DNA of 64,000 bases from positions 1 to 64,000 of the forward strand of contig NZ_JABFDK010000003.1 in assembly GCF_013403865.1 (NCBI RefSeq), written 5' to 3'. The position numbers and the translations under genes are program-made. The first letter of the stretch is position 1; each line of letters opens with the position of its first letter. A model generated the notes under the pieces. It saw only the letters and a list, made by a program, of their open reading frames with translations. It had not been told where the DNA came from and made no database searches. Shown here one piece after another: positions 8,536 to 16,242 of the stretch. The stretch is from Winogradskyella costae. Its GTDB lineage: Bacteria; Bacteroidota; Bacteroidia; Flavobacteriales; Flavobacteriaceae.

Positions 8536-8689
8536 AACGGTTTTCTGTATGGTTTACTTTATCTGTTTGCTGCGCTTGGATATTGCGTGGTTTACGCCAC
8601 TAAATTAGTAAACAAATACGAATCAGAGAAAATTCCGAAGGAATATTCGCAAGTAGGGAAGAACATTGTAATTAACTGTACACGTTGTT
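8536..8689 (-). repeat. attC-like cassette spacer S8 (family A)
   Basis: 154 bp from AAC (8536-8538) to GTT (8687-8689). It contains GGTTTACTTTATCTGTTTGC, GTTTACGCCACTAAATTAGT and a central hairpin GAAAATTCC-GAA-GGAATATTC near 8633-8653, and ends TGTACACGTTGTT. The right core, GTT plus GTTTGCA, leads into the Imm7-like gene. The left core reads, inverted, GTT plus AAGCATA followed by ATTT, and matches the distant core GTT plus GGGCATA at 4930. Confidence 0.75.
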
Positions 8690-8700
8690 GTTTGCAATTT

Positions 8701-9099
8701 TTATTCTTCAATTTCTGGATTCAATGGTGAAAGATAAATATCATCTAATTCAGCCACTTTTCCTTTTTTTATAGACCATACTTTAAATTTAGCCTCGTTT
8801 CCTCTTTCCGTATCTTCATCATCTTGCACATACATGATACCATAAGTACCTTTTGAAATTAGAGCTAACCATTTAAAAAAGTCAATTACGTGTTCAGTTA
8901 CAGCCCGATGATTATGATTTACCATAATAGATAAATGATATGTTCCATTCAGACGTTTTAAAGAATAAAATTCATTGCTATAATCTAATTCGTTTATTTT
9001 TGATTCAATTTGCTTTATAGTCGCGTTCAAAAGTTCATTATCGTCATCTTCTTCTTTATAAGATTCTCGTATTACAGCCCAACCGTTAATTTCAATCAT
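8701..9099 (-). CDS. Immunity protein, Imm7-like
   Basis: 132 residues, soluble and acidic, no signal peptide. The pattern fits the Imm7 group of immunity proteins for polymorphic toxins: an opening IEINGWAVIRES, a helix rich in E/D/I, RLNGTYHLSIMVNHNHR, then VIDFFKWLALISKGTYGIMYVQDDED and the ending KFKVWSIKKGKVAELDDIYL followed by SPLNP. Such proteins bind and block a partner toxin in the cytoplasm. No toxin gene is adjacent, so it is an orphan immunity gene carried as a single-gene cassette between spacers S8 and S9. Its end cores are GTT-GTTTGCA and GTT-GCATGTA, a weaker match than in the other cassettes. Confidence 0.65.
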   Translation of the reverse strand: MIEINGWAVIRESYKEEDDDNELLNATIKQIESKINELDYSNEFYSLKRLNGTYHLSIMVNHNHRAVTEHVIDFFKWLALISKGTYGIMYVQDDEDTERGNEAKFKVWSIKKGKVAELDDIYLSPLNPEIEE

Positions 9100-9127
9100 T
9101 TCGTTACGTTTTTCTTAAATTACATGC

Positions 9128-9274
9128 AACGTTTGTGTATAAGAACAGTAGGGCTGAAAATGAACTGTTACTATTCGGTTAAACACAAGCCAAATTTAAA
9201 AATTTGGCGCCCTCGCAAATGCGCCCGAACCATTCGGTATTGCTACAATTGCCCTATTGTTTTTATACGTTGTT
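9128..9274 (-). repeat. attC-like cassette spacer S9 (family B)
   Basis: 147 bp from AAC (9128-9130), followed by GTTTGTGTATAAGAACAG, to TTTTTATACGTTGTT. The interior contains CCAAATTTAAAAATTTGG, a perfect palindrome also seen in spacer S17, and an outer inverted pair around CAGTAGGGC and GCCCTATTG, so the whole spacer can fold into one long hairpin. The GTT at 9272-9274 overlaps the stop codon of the next gene. Confidence 0.7.
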
Positions 9275-9827
9275 AGCCATTCGGTTTTATCCGCGATGCT
9301 TTTCCATTCCAATTATTTTTTAGTAAAATCACACTAAAAAATGCGCTTAATATACCGCCAATCATTCCGCCCCAAATTGAGCCTCCAACCCAAGCATATT
9401 TTAGCATTTCAGTTTTATCAGTCGGAACGTTATAAAAATTTGATTGGTAAAAATCTGGGCTTAAAGTTGCAAGTAAAATTGCAATTATTCCTCCAATAAT
9501 CCAACATAGAATTACCAATAGAATTATTTTTAAAAGCTGGTTAAAGGCAAATTTATATGTTCCCGTATTTTTTGTTATCAAACTGAAAGCACTTGTAAAT
9601 ATTATCGAAAAAATAACGCCATAAATTAATCCTTCAAAAATTCCTTGCGCAATACTCGCAAGCCAAATTTCATAAAAATCCCATCCCATAACATTTCTGA
9701 AATAGGTCGGACTTACAGCTCCATTTATAATATTTGTAACCGCTCCAATAAATCCGCCAAGGAATATGCAGCTAATTCCAACATATATAATTGTTAATAA
9801 ATTTGATTGATTATTTTTCTGCGTCAT
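9273..9827 (-). CDS. Four-helix membrane protein of unknown function
   Basis: 184 residues with four hydrophobic stretches: about 12-35, 54-80, 91-116 and 148-170. Short loops and Gly-rich helices (GGFIGAV, GGIIAI, GGSIWGGMIGGIL) suggest helix packing in the inner membrane. No family is recognised. Its TAA stop (9273-9275) lies inside the cassette core GGCTAAC, so the repeat itself ends the gene. The matching core GTTAGCCAT occurs at both ends, and head element H2 follows immediately upstream, making this the first gene of the second array. Confidence 0.65.
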   Translation of the reverse strand: MTQKNNQSNLLTIIYVGISCIFLGGFIGAVTNIINGAVSPTYFRNVMGWDFYEIWLASIAQGIFEGLIYGVIFSIIFTSAFSLITKNTGTYKFAFNQLLKIILLVILCWIIGGIIAILLATLSPDFYQSNFYNVPTDKTEMLKYAWVGGSIWGGMIGGILSAFFSVILLKNNWNGKASRIKPNG

Positions 9828-9844
9828 ATTTTTTTTTAACTGAT

Positions 9845-9915
9845 GGCTAACTCGTTATAAAACAGATTTTATAACCCCTATCCCGTAAATTAAACAGGAT
9901 ATAAGTAAACTATGC
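9845..9915 (-). repeat. Array head element H2
   Basis: Nearly identical to H1: CTCGTTATAAAACAGATTTT, ATAACCCCTATCCCG, AAATTAAACAGGATATAAG and AACTATG. It contains the same perfect inverted repeat GTTATAAAA/TTTTATAAC. It sits between the four-helix membrane gene and the stop codon of the secreted-protein gene at 9916-10698, the same arrangement as at 1430-1497. Confidence 0.7.
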
Positions 9916-10698
9916 CTAATTTTTGTTCATTAATTCTATTTGAAATTTAGTAGCCTCAAAAGCCATTTTTATGCCTTTGAGATTTACATGTGCTTTATTG
10001 GTTTCAATTAGGGTGTCTAAATAGTCTACTTGCTTTTTAAAATTGTTGGTATCTCTTTTAAAAATTTGATATTTTAATTGTATTAGTTGCGTGGTAATAT
10101 TATCTAATAGATCGGTTTCTTTTAGTGCTTCGTCAATAGTGCTTTTAATTTGAGTATCGTTTTCTGTACGTTCGTCAAAGAGATAGGCATTTGCTAAATC
10201 GGACTTACTTAATGCAGTATAATCACTTTCTCCAGACATATCTTTTCTATAGGTCATTTTGTTATCATTGAGAAAATACCATCTTGTGTAGGAATCATTT
10301 TCCCTTTTGATGTCTTTTTCAAATTTCTGCTCTTTTGTACTCCAATTGGTAAAGGCAATTAAAAGTTCTGTGCCATCGTCTTTTTTTAATATGGCCATTT
10401 TAATTAAATAATTACTATCGCCAGGTTTTTCGATCTCAATTTCTAACGGCGTCTCTACAGAAACATATGCTTTTATGGCTTTAAGTATGGATGACACCTC
10501 CTTTGGACTTGCTGTTGGAAATAAGTTCTCTCTTAAGAACAAATCGATATATAAATAGTGCGTGAGATAGAAGTCATCCATTTTTAGGTAGTTGGCTTCT
10601 TTGAGGTGTTCGGACTTTATGTTAATGGTTTCAGATTGTGCGAACCCTATGCTGGTGGTTAATATGAGAAATAACGCTATTTGTATTGTTTTGTGCAT
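9916..10698 (-). CDS. Secreted protein of unknown function
   Basis: 260 residues with a signal peptide at 1-20 (IALFLILTTSIGFAQ). The mature protein is highly charged, with a mixed alpha/beta N-terminal part (KMAILKKDDGTELLIAFTNW) and a helical C-terminal part (QLIQLKYQIFKRDTNNFKKQ and on). It is probably periplasmic. No motif or family is recognised. It is followed upstream, 56 bp away on the same strand, by another small secreted protein, and the two may be co-transcribed. There are no cassette cores between them, so this pair looks like ordinary chromosome between two arrays. Confidence 0.6.
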   Translation of the reverse strand: MHKTIQIALFLILTTSIGFAQSETINIKSEHLKEANYLKMDDFYLTHYLYIDLFLRENLFPTASPKEVSSILKAIKAYVSVETPLEIEIEKPGDSNYLIKMAILKKDDGTELLIAFTNWSTKEQKFEKDIKRENDSYTRWYFLNDNKMTYRKDMSGESDYTALSKSDLANAYLFDERTENDTQIKSTIDEALKETDLLDNITTQLIQLKYQIFKRDTNNFKKQVDYLDTLIETNKAHVNLKGIKMAFEATKFQIELMNKN

Positions 10699-10754
10699 GT
10701 TTTAAATTTTTGATATGAAGCCGATGCTATTTCTATTATAAGCGTATATTGCCC

Positions 10755-11345
10755 TTAGTGCTCACCAATAACCTCTCCTTCTTTGGCGTTGAGTTTTACG
10801 TCGCTTAGATAGCTTAAAATTTTGCCTTTGCCATCTACATTACCCACATATCCATATTCTGGTGAATAGTAGAGTAGGTATTCTTTATTTTTTCTTTTAT
10901 CCTTATTGGTGAGTTGTTTACAGCGCACTTTAATACAGTTTTTGTATTTATTGGCTGGTGTTTTAAACTTTTGTTGGTTGGCAATCACTTCGTAGCTCCA
11001 GCTGTTATCATGTTCTAGCCACTGATCGCCCACTTTAGGGTTGACAGGGAGGATAATCGATTCTTCTAAGGTCTTTTTATTTATATGGTAGTAGTTTTCC
11101 GAGCCTTTTCTGTAATAGGTGGTATCTACAGTTCCCCAACCGTATTTTCTGTATCGTACATAGTATTCCTTGCCGCCAATTGTTTCTTTGTCGTTAGCAA
11201 ACGATTCGAAATAATGGCTGTCACCATATTTGTAATATTTGGCGCTGCTTCCATCTTCAAACAAGGTGATGTAGCCTTTTAAGTCTTGATCCTTGAAAGC
11301 AACGAGCAGGACTGCTAGGATGAGGATGGCGGTTATTTTTTTCAT
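10755..11345 (-). CDS. Secreted beta-rich protein of unknown function
   Basis: 196 residues with a signal peptide at about 1-17 (ITAILILAVLLVAF). The mature part is rich in Tyr, Lys and Gly (YYKYGDSHYFESF, YYVRYRKYGWGTVDTTYYRK), with an alternating pattern suggesting a beta barrel or sandwich, and PVNPKVGDQW near the middle. The phrases CIKVRC and YYSPEYGYVG resemble small secreted proteins of Bacteroidota that carry no assigned role. It probably shares a transcript with the gene downstream at 9916-10698. Confidence 0.6.
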   Translation of the reverse strand: MKKITAILILAVLLVAFKDQDLKGYITLFEDGSSAKYYKYGDSHYFESFANDKETIGGKEYYVRYRKYGWGTVDTTYYRKGSENYYHINKKTLEESIILPVNPKVGDQWLEHDNSWSYEVIANQQKFKTPANKYKNCIKVRCKQLTNKDKRKNKEYLLYYSPEYGYVGNVDGKGKILSYLSDVKLNAKEGEVIGEH

Positions 11346-11759
11346 TTGGGTTGGTTTTGGATGTGTTGCGTGTTTGAGGCTCTAATTTAGGAAATAATAT
11401 TTGAATAGCTACGCTGTGAGGACTTTAGTAAATAGGCTAGAAGTCATATTACATTTGGAGGCCTGTATTATTTTATGTCAATTGCTTTTATGAGACTGGT
11501 TTTGTCTATTGTTGATTTTTTCAATGACCTCTCTGTGTCTGTATCTGGTTAGGATTAGGAATGGATTGTGCACCTCTTAAGGTAATAAGTCTGAATTACG
11601 CTTCTGGATATTGGTATTATTCGTCACTGCATGTTATCTATTATGCTATAAGCTTGTTTTAAGCATCTTATAAGCATGCTATAACCACGCTATAACCTGT
11701 ATTAAAATATTTAGTATATTACTGTATTATAGGTGTTTAACTTAAAATATGATGTTATG

Positions 11760-11833
11760 GCACAACAGTGCGGAATTATCCCTATAGTAGGGACGTTACA
11801 TGGTATTAATTTTAATTCCGTTAAGTTGTGCTA
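11760..11833. repeat. Nested imperfect palindrome
   Basis: Three nested arms: GCACAAC/GTTGTGC outside, GCGGAATTA/TAATTCCG in the middle and TCCCTA-TAG-TAGGGA inside. On one strand it would form a long branched hairpin. The right end GTTGTGC resembles a cassette core and overlaps the stop of the small frame at 11831-11923. It could be a terminator, a mobile repeat or another type of cassette spacer. Confidence 0.5.
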
Positions 11834-11923
11834 CATTTGGTATTTTTTGTTGTCTCTTATTTTTAGATACGCCATTAGAGCTCTGGCTAATATTATAAAC
11901 AGGGTAATCAAGATCCAAGTCAT
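11831..11923 (-). CDS. Possible 30-residue single-helix peptide
   Basis: The frame reads MTWILITLFIILARALMAYL and then KIRDNKKYQM. It has one strong membrane helix followed by a basic tail, the usual shape of small membrane peptides. An A-rich leader precedes the ATG. It is too short to judge by composition, and the opposite strand also has a 70-codon frame through it. It lies next to the nested palindrome at 11760-11833. Confidence 0.3.
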   Translation of the reverse strand: MTWILITLFIILARALMAYLKIRDNKKYQM

Positions 11924-12128
11924 ATTTTTATGTTATGTTTTTTAGATTGATTACGTATGGCTTTATCCAATGACAAGACGTCTTGCCTTTTGGTCTCCAG
12001 ATGATTAAGCAACTTATTTAGTGAATGAAAATGGAATAGGGGATCAGTGTGGATTTACTTGGATAGGGTAGGGCTTAGAATACATTAGAATATTCTACAT
12101 TTGCTATGTATCATTGTATACTATTTTA

Positions 12129-12470
12129 TTATTTAGAATTACCTTTTATCGCTAAGATGAAATAGCCAAAAGCTGATAGCATTCCAGCAGAACCAAGTAA
12201 TAAGCCTCCTAAATAGATATAACCTGAGTTCCCTTGCACAGATTTGATACCGACAAACAAGAATATAGTGCTTAATAAAAGGTAAACTATTCCTCTATTT
12301 ATAGCCTCTTTTCTTATCATCGACCTCACCTTTAAGTAAGTGCTTTTAACCTGATCTTTGGGTAAATTAAAGCGTTTACTCGCTTTTTTAATGGTGAAAC
12401 TCATCAGTTTGAGTTGTAACATTTCATTTTTAAGAAAAGCTTCTAAGTGATTGAGTTGTTTTGTACTCAT
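12129..12470 (-). CDS. Small protein with two C-terminal membrane helices
   Basis: 113 residues. The N-terminal 55 residues are soluble and basic (KKASKRFNLPKDQVKSTYLK), and may be a short helix-turn-helix-like region; two membrane helices follow at about 60-80 (GIVYLLLSTIFLFVGI) and 85-108 (IYLGGLLLGSAGMLSAFGYF). The function is unknown. It has the form of small regulatory membrane proteins of this phylum. The flanks contain only degraded cassette motifs. Confidence 0.55.
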   Translation of the reverse strand: MSTKQLNHLEAFLKNEMLQLKLMSFTIKKASKRFNLPKDQVKSTYLKVRSMIRKEAINRGIVYLLLSTIFLFVGIKSVQGNSGYIYLGGLLLGSAGMLSAFGYFILAIKGNSK

Positions 12471-12545
12471 GTGTTTATTTCGAGTGTTACAGATCTTAAC
12501 TAAAAAAAGACATTAAATGATTTTATTTTATAATTTAAATCGAAG

Positions 12546-12737
12546 TTATTTAAGTTTTTTGAATTTAATTGATGAAACTAGACTAACTATTGATAAAGCT
12601 AGAAAAAACAATCCAAATATAATTATTGCAGGACCAGCTTCTTGCATGCTTATTGCTCCATTACTGCCTATGGCAATTAGAATCCAGATGATAAAAAAAG
12701 TAGATAAAACTATTCCTATAATTGATAATGCTTTCAT
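12546..12737 (-). CDS. Small two-helix membrane protein
   Basis: 63 residues: helix 1 at about 4-24 (LSIIGIVLSTFFIIWILIAI), a short GSNGAISMQEAGPA loop, helix 2 at about 37-57 (IIIFGLFFLALSIVSLVSS), and a basic tail KFKKLK. The plus-strand frame through the same bases (12517-12762) is less convincing because it lacks helix-loop order. The ATG has the A-rich leader typical of this genome. It lies on the 3' side of spacer S12, so it is probably a cassette gene, though its left core is not recognisable. Confidence 0.5.
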   Translation of the reverse strand: MKALSIIGIVLSTFFIIWILIAIGSNGAISMQEAGPAIIIFGLFFLALSIVSLVSSIKFKKLK

Positions 12738-12784
12738 GTTTTTATTTTTTGATAATATTTAATATAATTTAAGTAGACAATTAC

Positions 12785-12912
12785 TGCCAAAAGTTTTGTT
12801 TATGGTTTGTTATGTGTTTTAGGCTTCAAATTTAATAAATAGAAGCTGAATATAAAATCTGTTTGGGTTTTCAGAAGTTGGCTAGAACTGGCAATAAAAT
12901 AGATACGGTGTT
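12785..12912 (-). repeat. attC-like cassette spacer S12 (family A, diverged)
   Basis: About 128 bp. It retains TTTATGGTTTGTTATGTGTT, AATTTAATAAATAGAAGCTG and GAAGTTGGCTAGAACTGGC (similar to the spacer at 20075), and ends GATACGGTGTT. The central hairpin is weakened (AAAATCTGTTTGGGTTTTC). The GTT at 12910-12912 is followed by GGCAAAT, leading into the Argonaute gene. The left core is degraded (TGCCAAAAGTTT). Confidence 0.65.
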
Positions 12913-12929
12913 GGCAAATGGCTTTTATC

Positions 12930-15900
12930 TTATATAAACAATCTATAATCATAAGTTCTACCCTCAAATCTAGCAAGTAACTTTCCAATTCTCGCAATCT
13001 TATTTGATGAGTCGATAGTTGAAGGAAGTTTTGAGTATAAATCTAATGAGTTCCAATTCATTTTAGTTAAGCTTAAAATTTCGGTCGAAATTAAGTCAAT
13101 ATTAGATTCTCCATAATGCTTAGTTATTTTTACTGGAGCAGGAATACTTCTTCCTCCAAGAAAATATTTCCAATTTGGTTGTCGAACAGAAGGTACAATT
13201 CCGTGGGTCCATAATAAAGCCGTATGTTTGTTAGTGACAATACAAGTTCCTCTTGAAATTGGAAACTTATCCACTTGTAGTTCTTTGTTATATACACTCA
13301 TTGCTACAAAACGAGCATCAGGCTCAAAATTAATTTCAATAAGGTCTATTTTTTTGATTCCAGCTTTATGAAGACTAGCTTTAATTCCGTCTATTTCATC
13401 TTGTGTAAACTTTGTTCTTTTGTGTATAACTACTCTTTCAGGAAGTTTATCTAGTGATTCGTAAAATAACTCTCTAATTGAAACCCCAAATTGAAAAGCA
13501 TCTTTAAATGATAAAAAAGGATTGTTTTGCTTATCAAGGAAATAGTTATCGATTTTAGATAACTTATATTTTAAACCCTGACCGTTTGAATCATAAATGT
13601 GACTACAACCAATAACAATTTCTGATTTATCTTTTATTTTAGAAAGACTAAATCCAATTCCAGCATATGCTGTATTTTTTTCCTGATTATTTAAAATCCA
13701 AGGTGTTCTTAATGATTTCACATAAAATGATAATGATAACCACCAATTAATCTGACAAGTTAAATTATCTTCTAATGTTTTCTCTCTAATTAATTGAGTC
13801 GCAATTCCTTTTGAAGCAGCAAATGCTTTTACATAATCGTGTAAGTCAAAACTTTCTTCTTTGTTTACAAAACTTTCAAAATTTTGCCATTCGTTTGGAA
13901 TAAAAATAACGATAGTACTTTGACTTTGGGTATTCGCTATTTGTTCAATTTTTGAAGTTATAAGTCTAGCTAGTTTAATTGCATTCTCGTGTGCTTCAAG
14001 TTCATTTTCACCTCTAAAATCAATATCCAACCAACTCCCATCATTCTCAAAGTATGGAATGTTTAACGGAATATTATAAATTGATGTAAAGCCTGGGTAA
14101 TCTATTAAGTAATCAGGGTTTTTATTGTCTGTTGAGTGTTTTGTTTGTAATTGGGAAAGAAAGGCATAAAACTTATTTGAATATTTTCCTCCACAAATAA
14201 CAGATAAGTTTATTTCATTAGATAAGATTACTCCATTTAGATTAACATCATAAGGACGATTATTTACTAAACCTCTCATTGGATGGTAATCTTTGAATTC
14301 CATATCTGATGAAATGTTACGAAAAACAAGTTGTGGTTCTAAAAATTGAACACCTTTAAATTGAGTTTGTCTATTGTCGTATTCTTTTGGTTCGTAACCT
14401 CTAAATTTAGGGTCTAGAACATTTATTTCTCCAAAAGCAGTACTTGAAGATATTTGAAATTCAAGACCACTACCTGATTGAAGAGGGTATTCAAATTTTA
14501 TTCTAGGTTTATTAAATAAAAGCTTATTCCAGTTTTCTAATATTTCGTCATACTTATTGTTATATAATTTCTCTAAGTTGTATTTACTAATAGTTAATTT
14601 TTCTGTTTTTGAAATTTCTAGGTCAGAGGTTAAATTTATTGTAGGTGTAAAAGTTAAGTAACCAAAACTTTTGTTTTTATCAAAGTAAAATGAAAGAAAT
14701 AGTGCTTTATGAATTTTGATGCTTTTATATTCGCTTTCATTGGAAGTCAACCATATTTTATTTTTATTATTGGTGGAAATTCTTTTGTCATTAGCAAAAT
14801 GCTTCAAAATTGCTTGCAGCATTAAAGATTTGAAAGCTGATACATTTTCGACATCAAACTTACTTATAGATTCTCTTTTAATATCACTTTTTAAAAGACC
14901 ATTAAATGCCTTTGAAATATCGGTTAGTGTTCCTATGGCAAACACTTTTCTTTTAAAGGGTACTGCACAAATATTATTTGTTTGGCAAATGGTTTTTAAA
15001 AAACTCCAAGGTTTTTCATCCTTATAGTCAATTTCAAATTGAAATACTTCTTTTGGGAAAACAACAGGGTGTAAATTACTTTTAATATATTTTCCTGTAT
15101 TTGAAAAATCTAAATGAAACTCTGTTTTTAAATACTCTTGATTTTCAGAGCTCTCAAGTGCATTTTGAATTTCTTGTGAAAGAGAATCATTATCCTCAAA
15201 TGCTGATTTAGCTAAATGAATTATAGTCTTATCAAATCCGTCTGTTGTTACGTAATGAGCTTCTCTTCCAGAATCTCGAACAGTTCTAAGCAACTTAGCT
15301 ACTTCGTCCGATATTTCACTTCCATAACCACACCAATACAATCTTCCAGCCCCTTTTCGAGTAAAAGCTTTTGTTAATGCGTCCATTAAAGATTTATCTC
15401 TTCCACTATAACCAGTAATTATCAAATTTTTATCTAGATGATAATTAGATAGATTTTCAATAAACACTTCATTTTGTGAATCTAACTCTTCTACTGTGTT
15501 TTTTAATGAACTGAATTTATAATCACCGTGAAGAGCGATTGCAAGAAGTTCTTTGTTGCTTTGATTCCGATAGATTCTGTCTACATTATCTAGATTTATT
15601 TCTATTGGTGTCAGCTTGTTCTGATGAGCTGAGCGAACAATAAGTCCGTCAAAATTAGTAGTCCAAACAGACTTGATGATATTATGCTCTGCAAGTAAGC
15701 ATAATAGTTTATATCCAATATATGGCTCTTTATTTTCTATTAGACTTAAAAAGTATTTTCTTCTATCATCACTAATTGGATATGCTTTTTCTGCAAAAAA
15801 GGAATATTCTTCATTAGAGTCTAATTCAGGATATTCTCCTTGACTATCCAGCCATTTTTGTATGCTTTTTCTAACAGAATCCTCTTTGTAATTTTTATAA

Positions 15901-16088
15901 TAATCAGATGCGTTTATATTCTTAGAGAGATAAATGTCTTTTTTCCATTCCCAAATACAGTCATATGCAGATTGAATTCCTGAACTTATTGAAGCACCAG
16001 CTCCTAACAAGATTGAATGAGGAACATCAGTATTTCTTTTAAATGATCTTAAAAAAGCATCATAATCTAGTCTTAAATCTTCTGTCAT
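12930..16088 (-). CDS. Single-chain SIR2-APAZ-short Argonaute defence protein
   Basis: 1052 residues. Residues about 20-300 are a SIR2-like domain with an intact NAD-site pattern: LLGAGAS (27-33), TTNFDGL (143-149, Asn145), His187 in ALHGDY and GYSGRD (226-231). Residues about 330-560 are a variable APAZ-like region. Residues about 560-1052 are MID and PIWI domains of a short prokaryotic Argonaute: IVIFIPNEW, KGIATQLIREKTL, INWWLSLSFYVKSLRTPWIL, AYAGIGFSL, and the ending LTKMNWNSLDLY then YDYRLFI. Short Argonautes lack slicer residues. In known SPARSA systems, guide-directed recognition of invading DNA activates the SIR2 domain, which depletes NAD and kills or arrests the cell. Those systems usually use two proteins; here all parts are in one chain. 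It is a single-gene cassette between S12 and S16. Confidence 0.88.
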   Translation of the reverse strand: MTEDLRLDYDAFLRSFKRNTDVPHSILLGAGASISSGIQSAYDCIWEWKKDIYLSKNINASDYYKNYKEDSVRKSIQKWLDSQGEYPELDSNEEYSFFAEKAYPISDDRRKYFLSLIENKEPYIGYKLLCLLAEHNIIKSVWTTNFDGLIVRSAHQNKLTPIEINLDNVDRIYRNQSNKELLAIALHGDYKFSSLKNTVEELDSQNEVFIENLSNYHLDKNLIITGYSGRDKSLMDALTKAFTRKGAGRLYWCGYGSEISDEVAKLLRTVRDSGREAHYVTTDGFDKTIIHLAKSAFEDNDSLSQEIQNALESSENQEYLKTEFHLDFSNTGKYIKSNLHPVVFPKEVFQFEIDYKDEKPWSFLKTICQTNNICAVPFKRKVFAIGTLTDISKAFNGLLKSDIKRESISKFDVENVSAFKSLMLQAILKHFANDKRISTNNKNKIWLTSNESEYKSIKIHKALFLSFYFDKNKSFGYLTFTPTINLTSDLEISKTEKLTISKYNLEKLYNNKYDEILENWNKLLFNKPRIKFEYPLQSGSGLEFQISSSTAFGEINVLDPKFRGYEPKEYDNRQTQFKGVQFLEPQLVFRNISSDMEFKDYHPMRGLVNNRPYDVNLNGVILSNEINLSVICGGKYSNKFYAFLSQLQTKHSTDNKNPDYLIDYPGFTSIYNIPLNIPYFENDGSWLDIDFRGENELEAHENAIKLARLITSKIEQIANTQSQSTIVIFIPNEWQNFESFVNKEESFDLHDYVKAFAASKGIATQLIREKTLEDNLTCQINWWLSLSFYVKSLRTPWILNNQEKNTAYAGIGFSLSKIKDKSEIVIGCSHIYDSNGQGLKYKLSKIDNYFLDKQNNPFLSFKDAFQFGVSIRELFYESLDKLPERVVIHKRTKFTQDEIDGIKASLHKAGIKKIDLIEINFEPDARFVAMSVYNKELQVDKFPISRGTCIVTNKHTALLWTHGIVPSVRQPNWKYFLGGRSIPAPVKITKHYGESNIDLISTEILSLTKMNWNSLDLYSKLPSTIDSSNKIARIGKLLARFEGRTYDYRLFI

Positions 16089-16106
16089 TCAGTTTTTTTT
16101 GCTTTT

Positions 16107-16232
16107 AGGTAATGTTTTTTGAATATAGCTAATTTGTCTTTTATGCTTGAGTTAATAAATAAAAACCGAATAGAAAATCCGCGAGGATTTTTGTAAGTAG
16201 GCGAGGACTAGCCATTAATTATACACGGTGTT
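16107..16232 (-). repeat. attC-like cassette spacer S16 (family A)
   Basis: About 126 bp. It contains AATAAATAAAAACCGAATAG, the hairpin GAAAATCC-GCGA-GGATTTTT and GTAAGTAGGCGAGGACTAGC, and ends AATTATACACGGTGTT, almost the same as the spacer at 20075-20197 over its right two thirds. The GTT at 16230-16232 leads to the core GAATACA of the next gene. The left third is diverged, and no clean core for the Argonaute cassette is visible there. Confidence 0.7.
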
Positions 16233-16242
16233 GAATACAGTA

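Larger units (their letters stand above)
11346..12128. other. Long intergenic stretch with decayed spacers
   Basis: 783 bp with no long gene. It contains two decayed cassette-spacer fragments (about 11360-11430, with CGTGTTTGAGGCTCTAATTT, and about 12000-12085, with AAGCAACTTATTTAGTGAAT), a run of GCTATAA repeats at 11643-11697 (TGCTATAAGC, GCATGCTATAACC, ACGCTATAACC), a nested palindrome at 11760-11833 and one possible small reading frame. It appears to be the degraded end of the third array. Confidence 0.5.

Noticed and set aside
9846..9915. Head element as a simple transcription terminator
   Set aside because: It contains stable inverted repeats and lies after a stop codon, but the same sequence outside the stems is conserved between copies and it always abuts a cassette core, so a terminator alone does not explain it.
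11733..11945. 70-codon plus-strand frame in the long intergenic region
   Set aside because: It crosses the nested palindrome, has no promoter-like box and looks like the reverse of a more protein-like small frame on the other strand.
12517..12762. 81-codon plus-strand frame
   Set aside because: The minus-strand frame over the same bases gives a clean two-helix protein with a basic tail, and all neighbours are on the minus strand.
12800..12997. 65-codon minus-strand frame at the end of the Argonaute gene
   Set aside because: It lies across the Argonaute stop and spacer S12 and has no convincing start; the PIWI-type ending YDYRLFI in the other frame is clearly the real protein.
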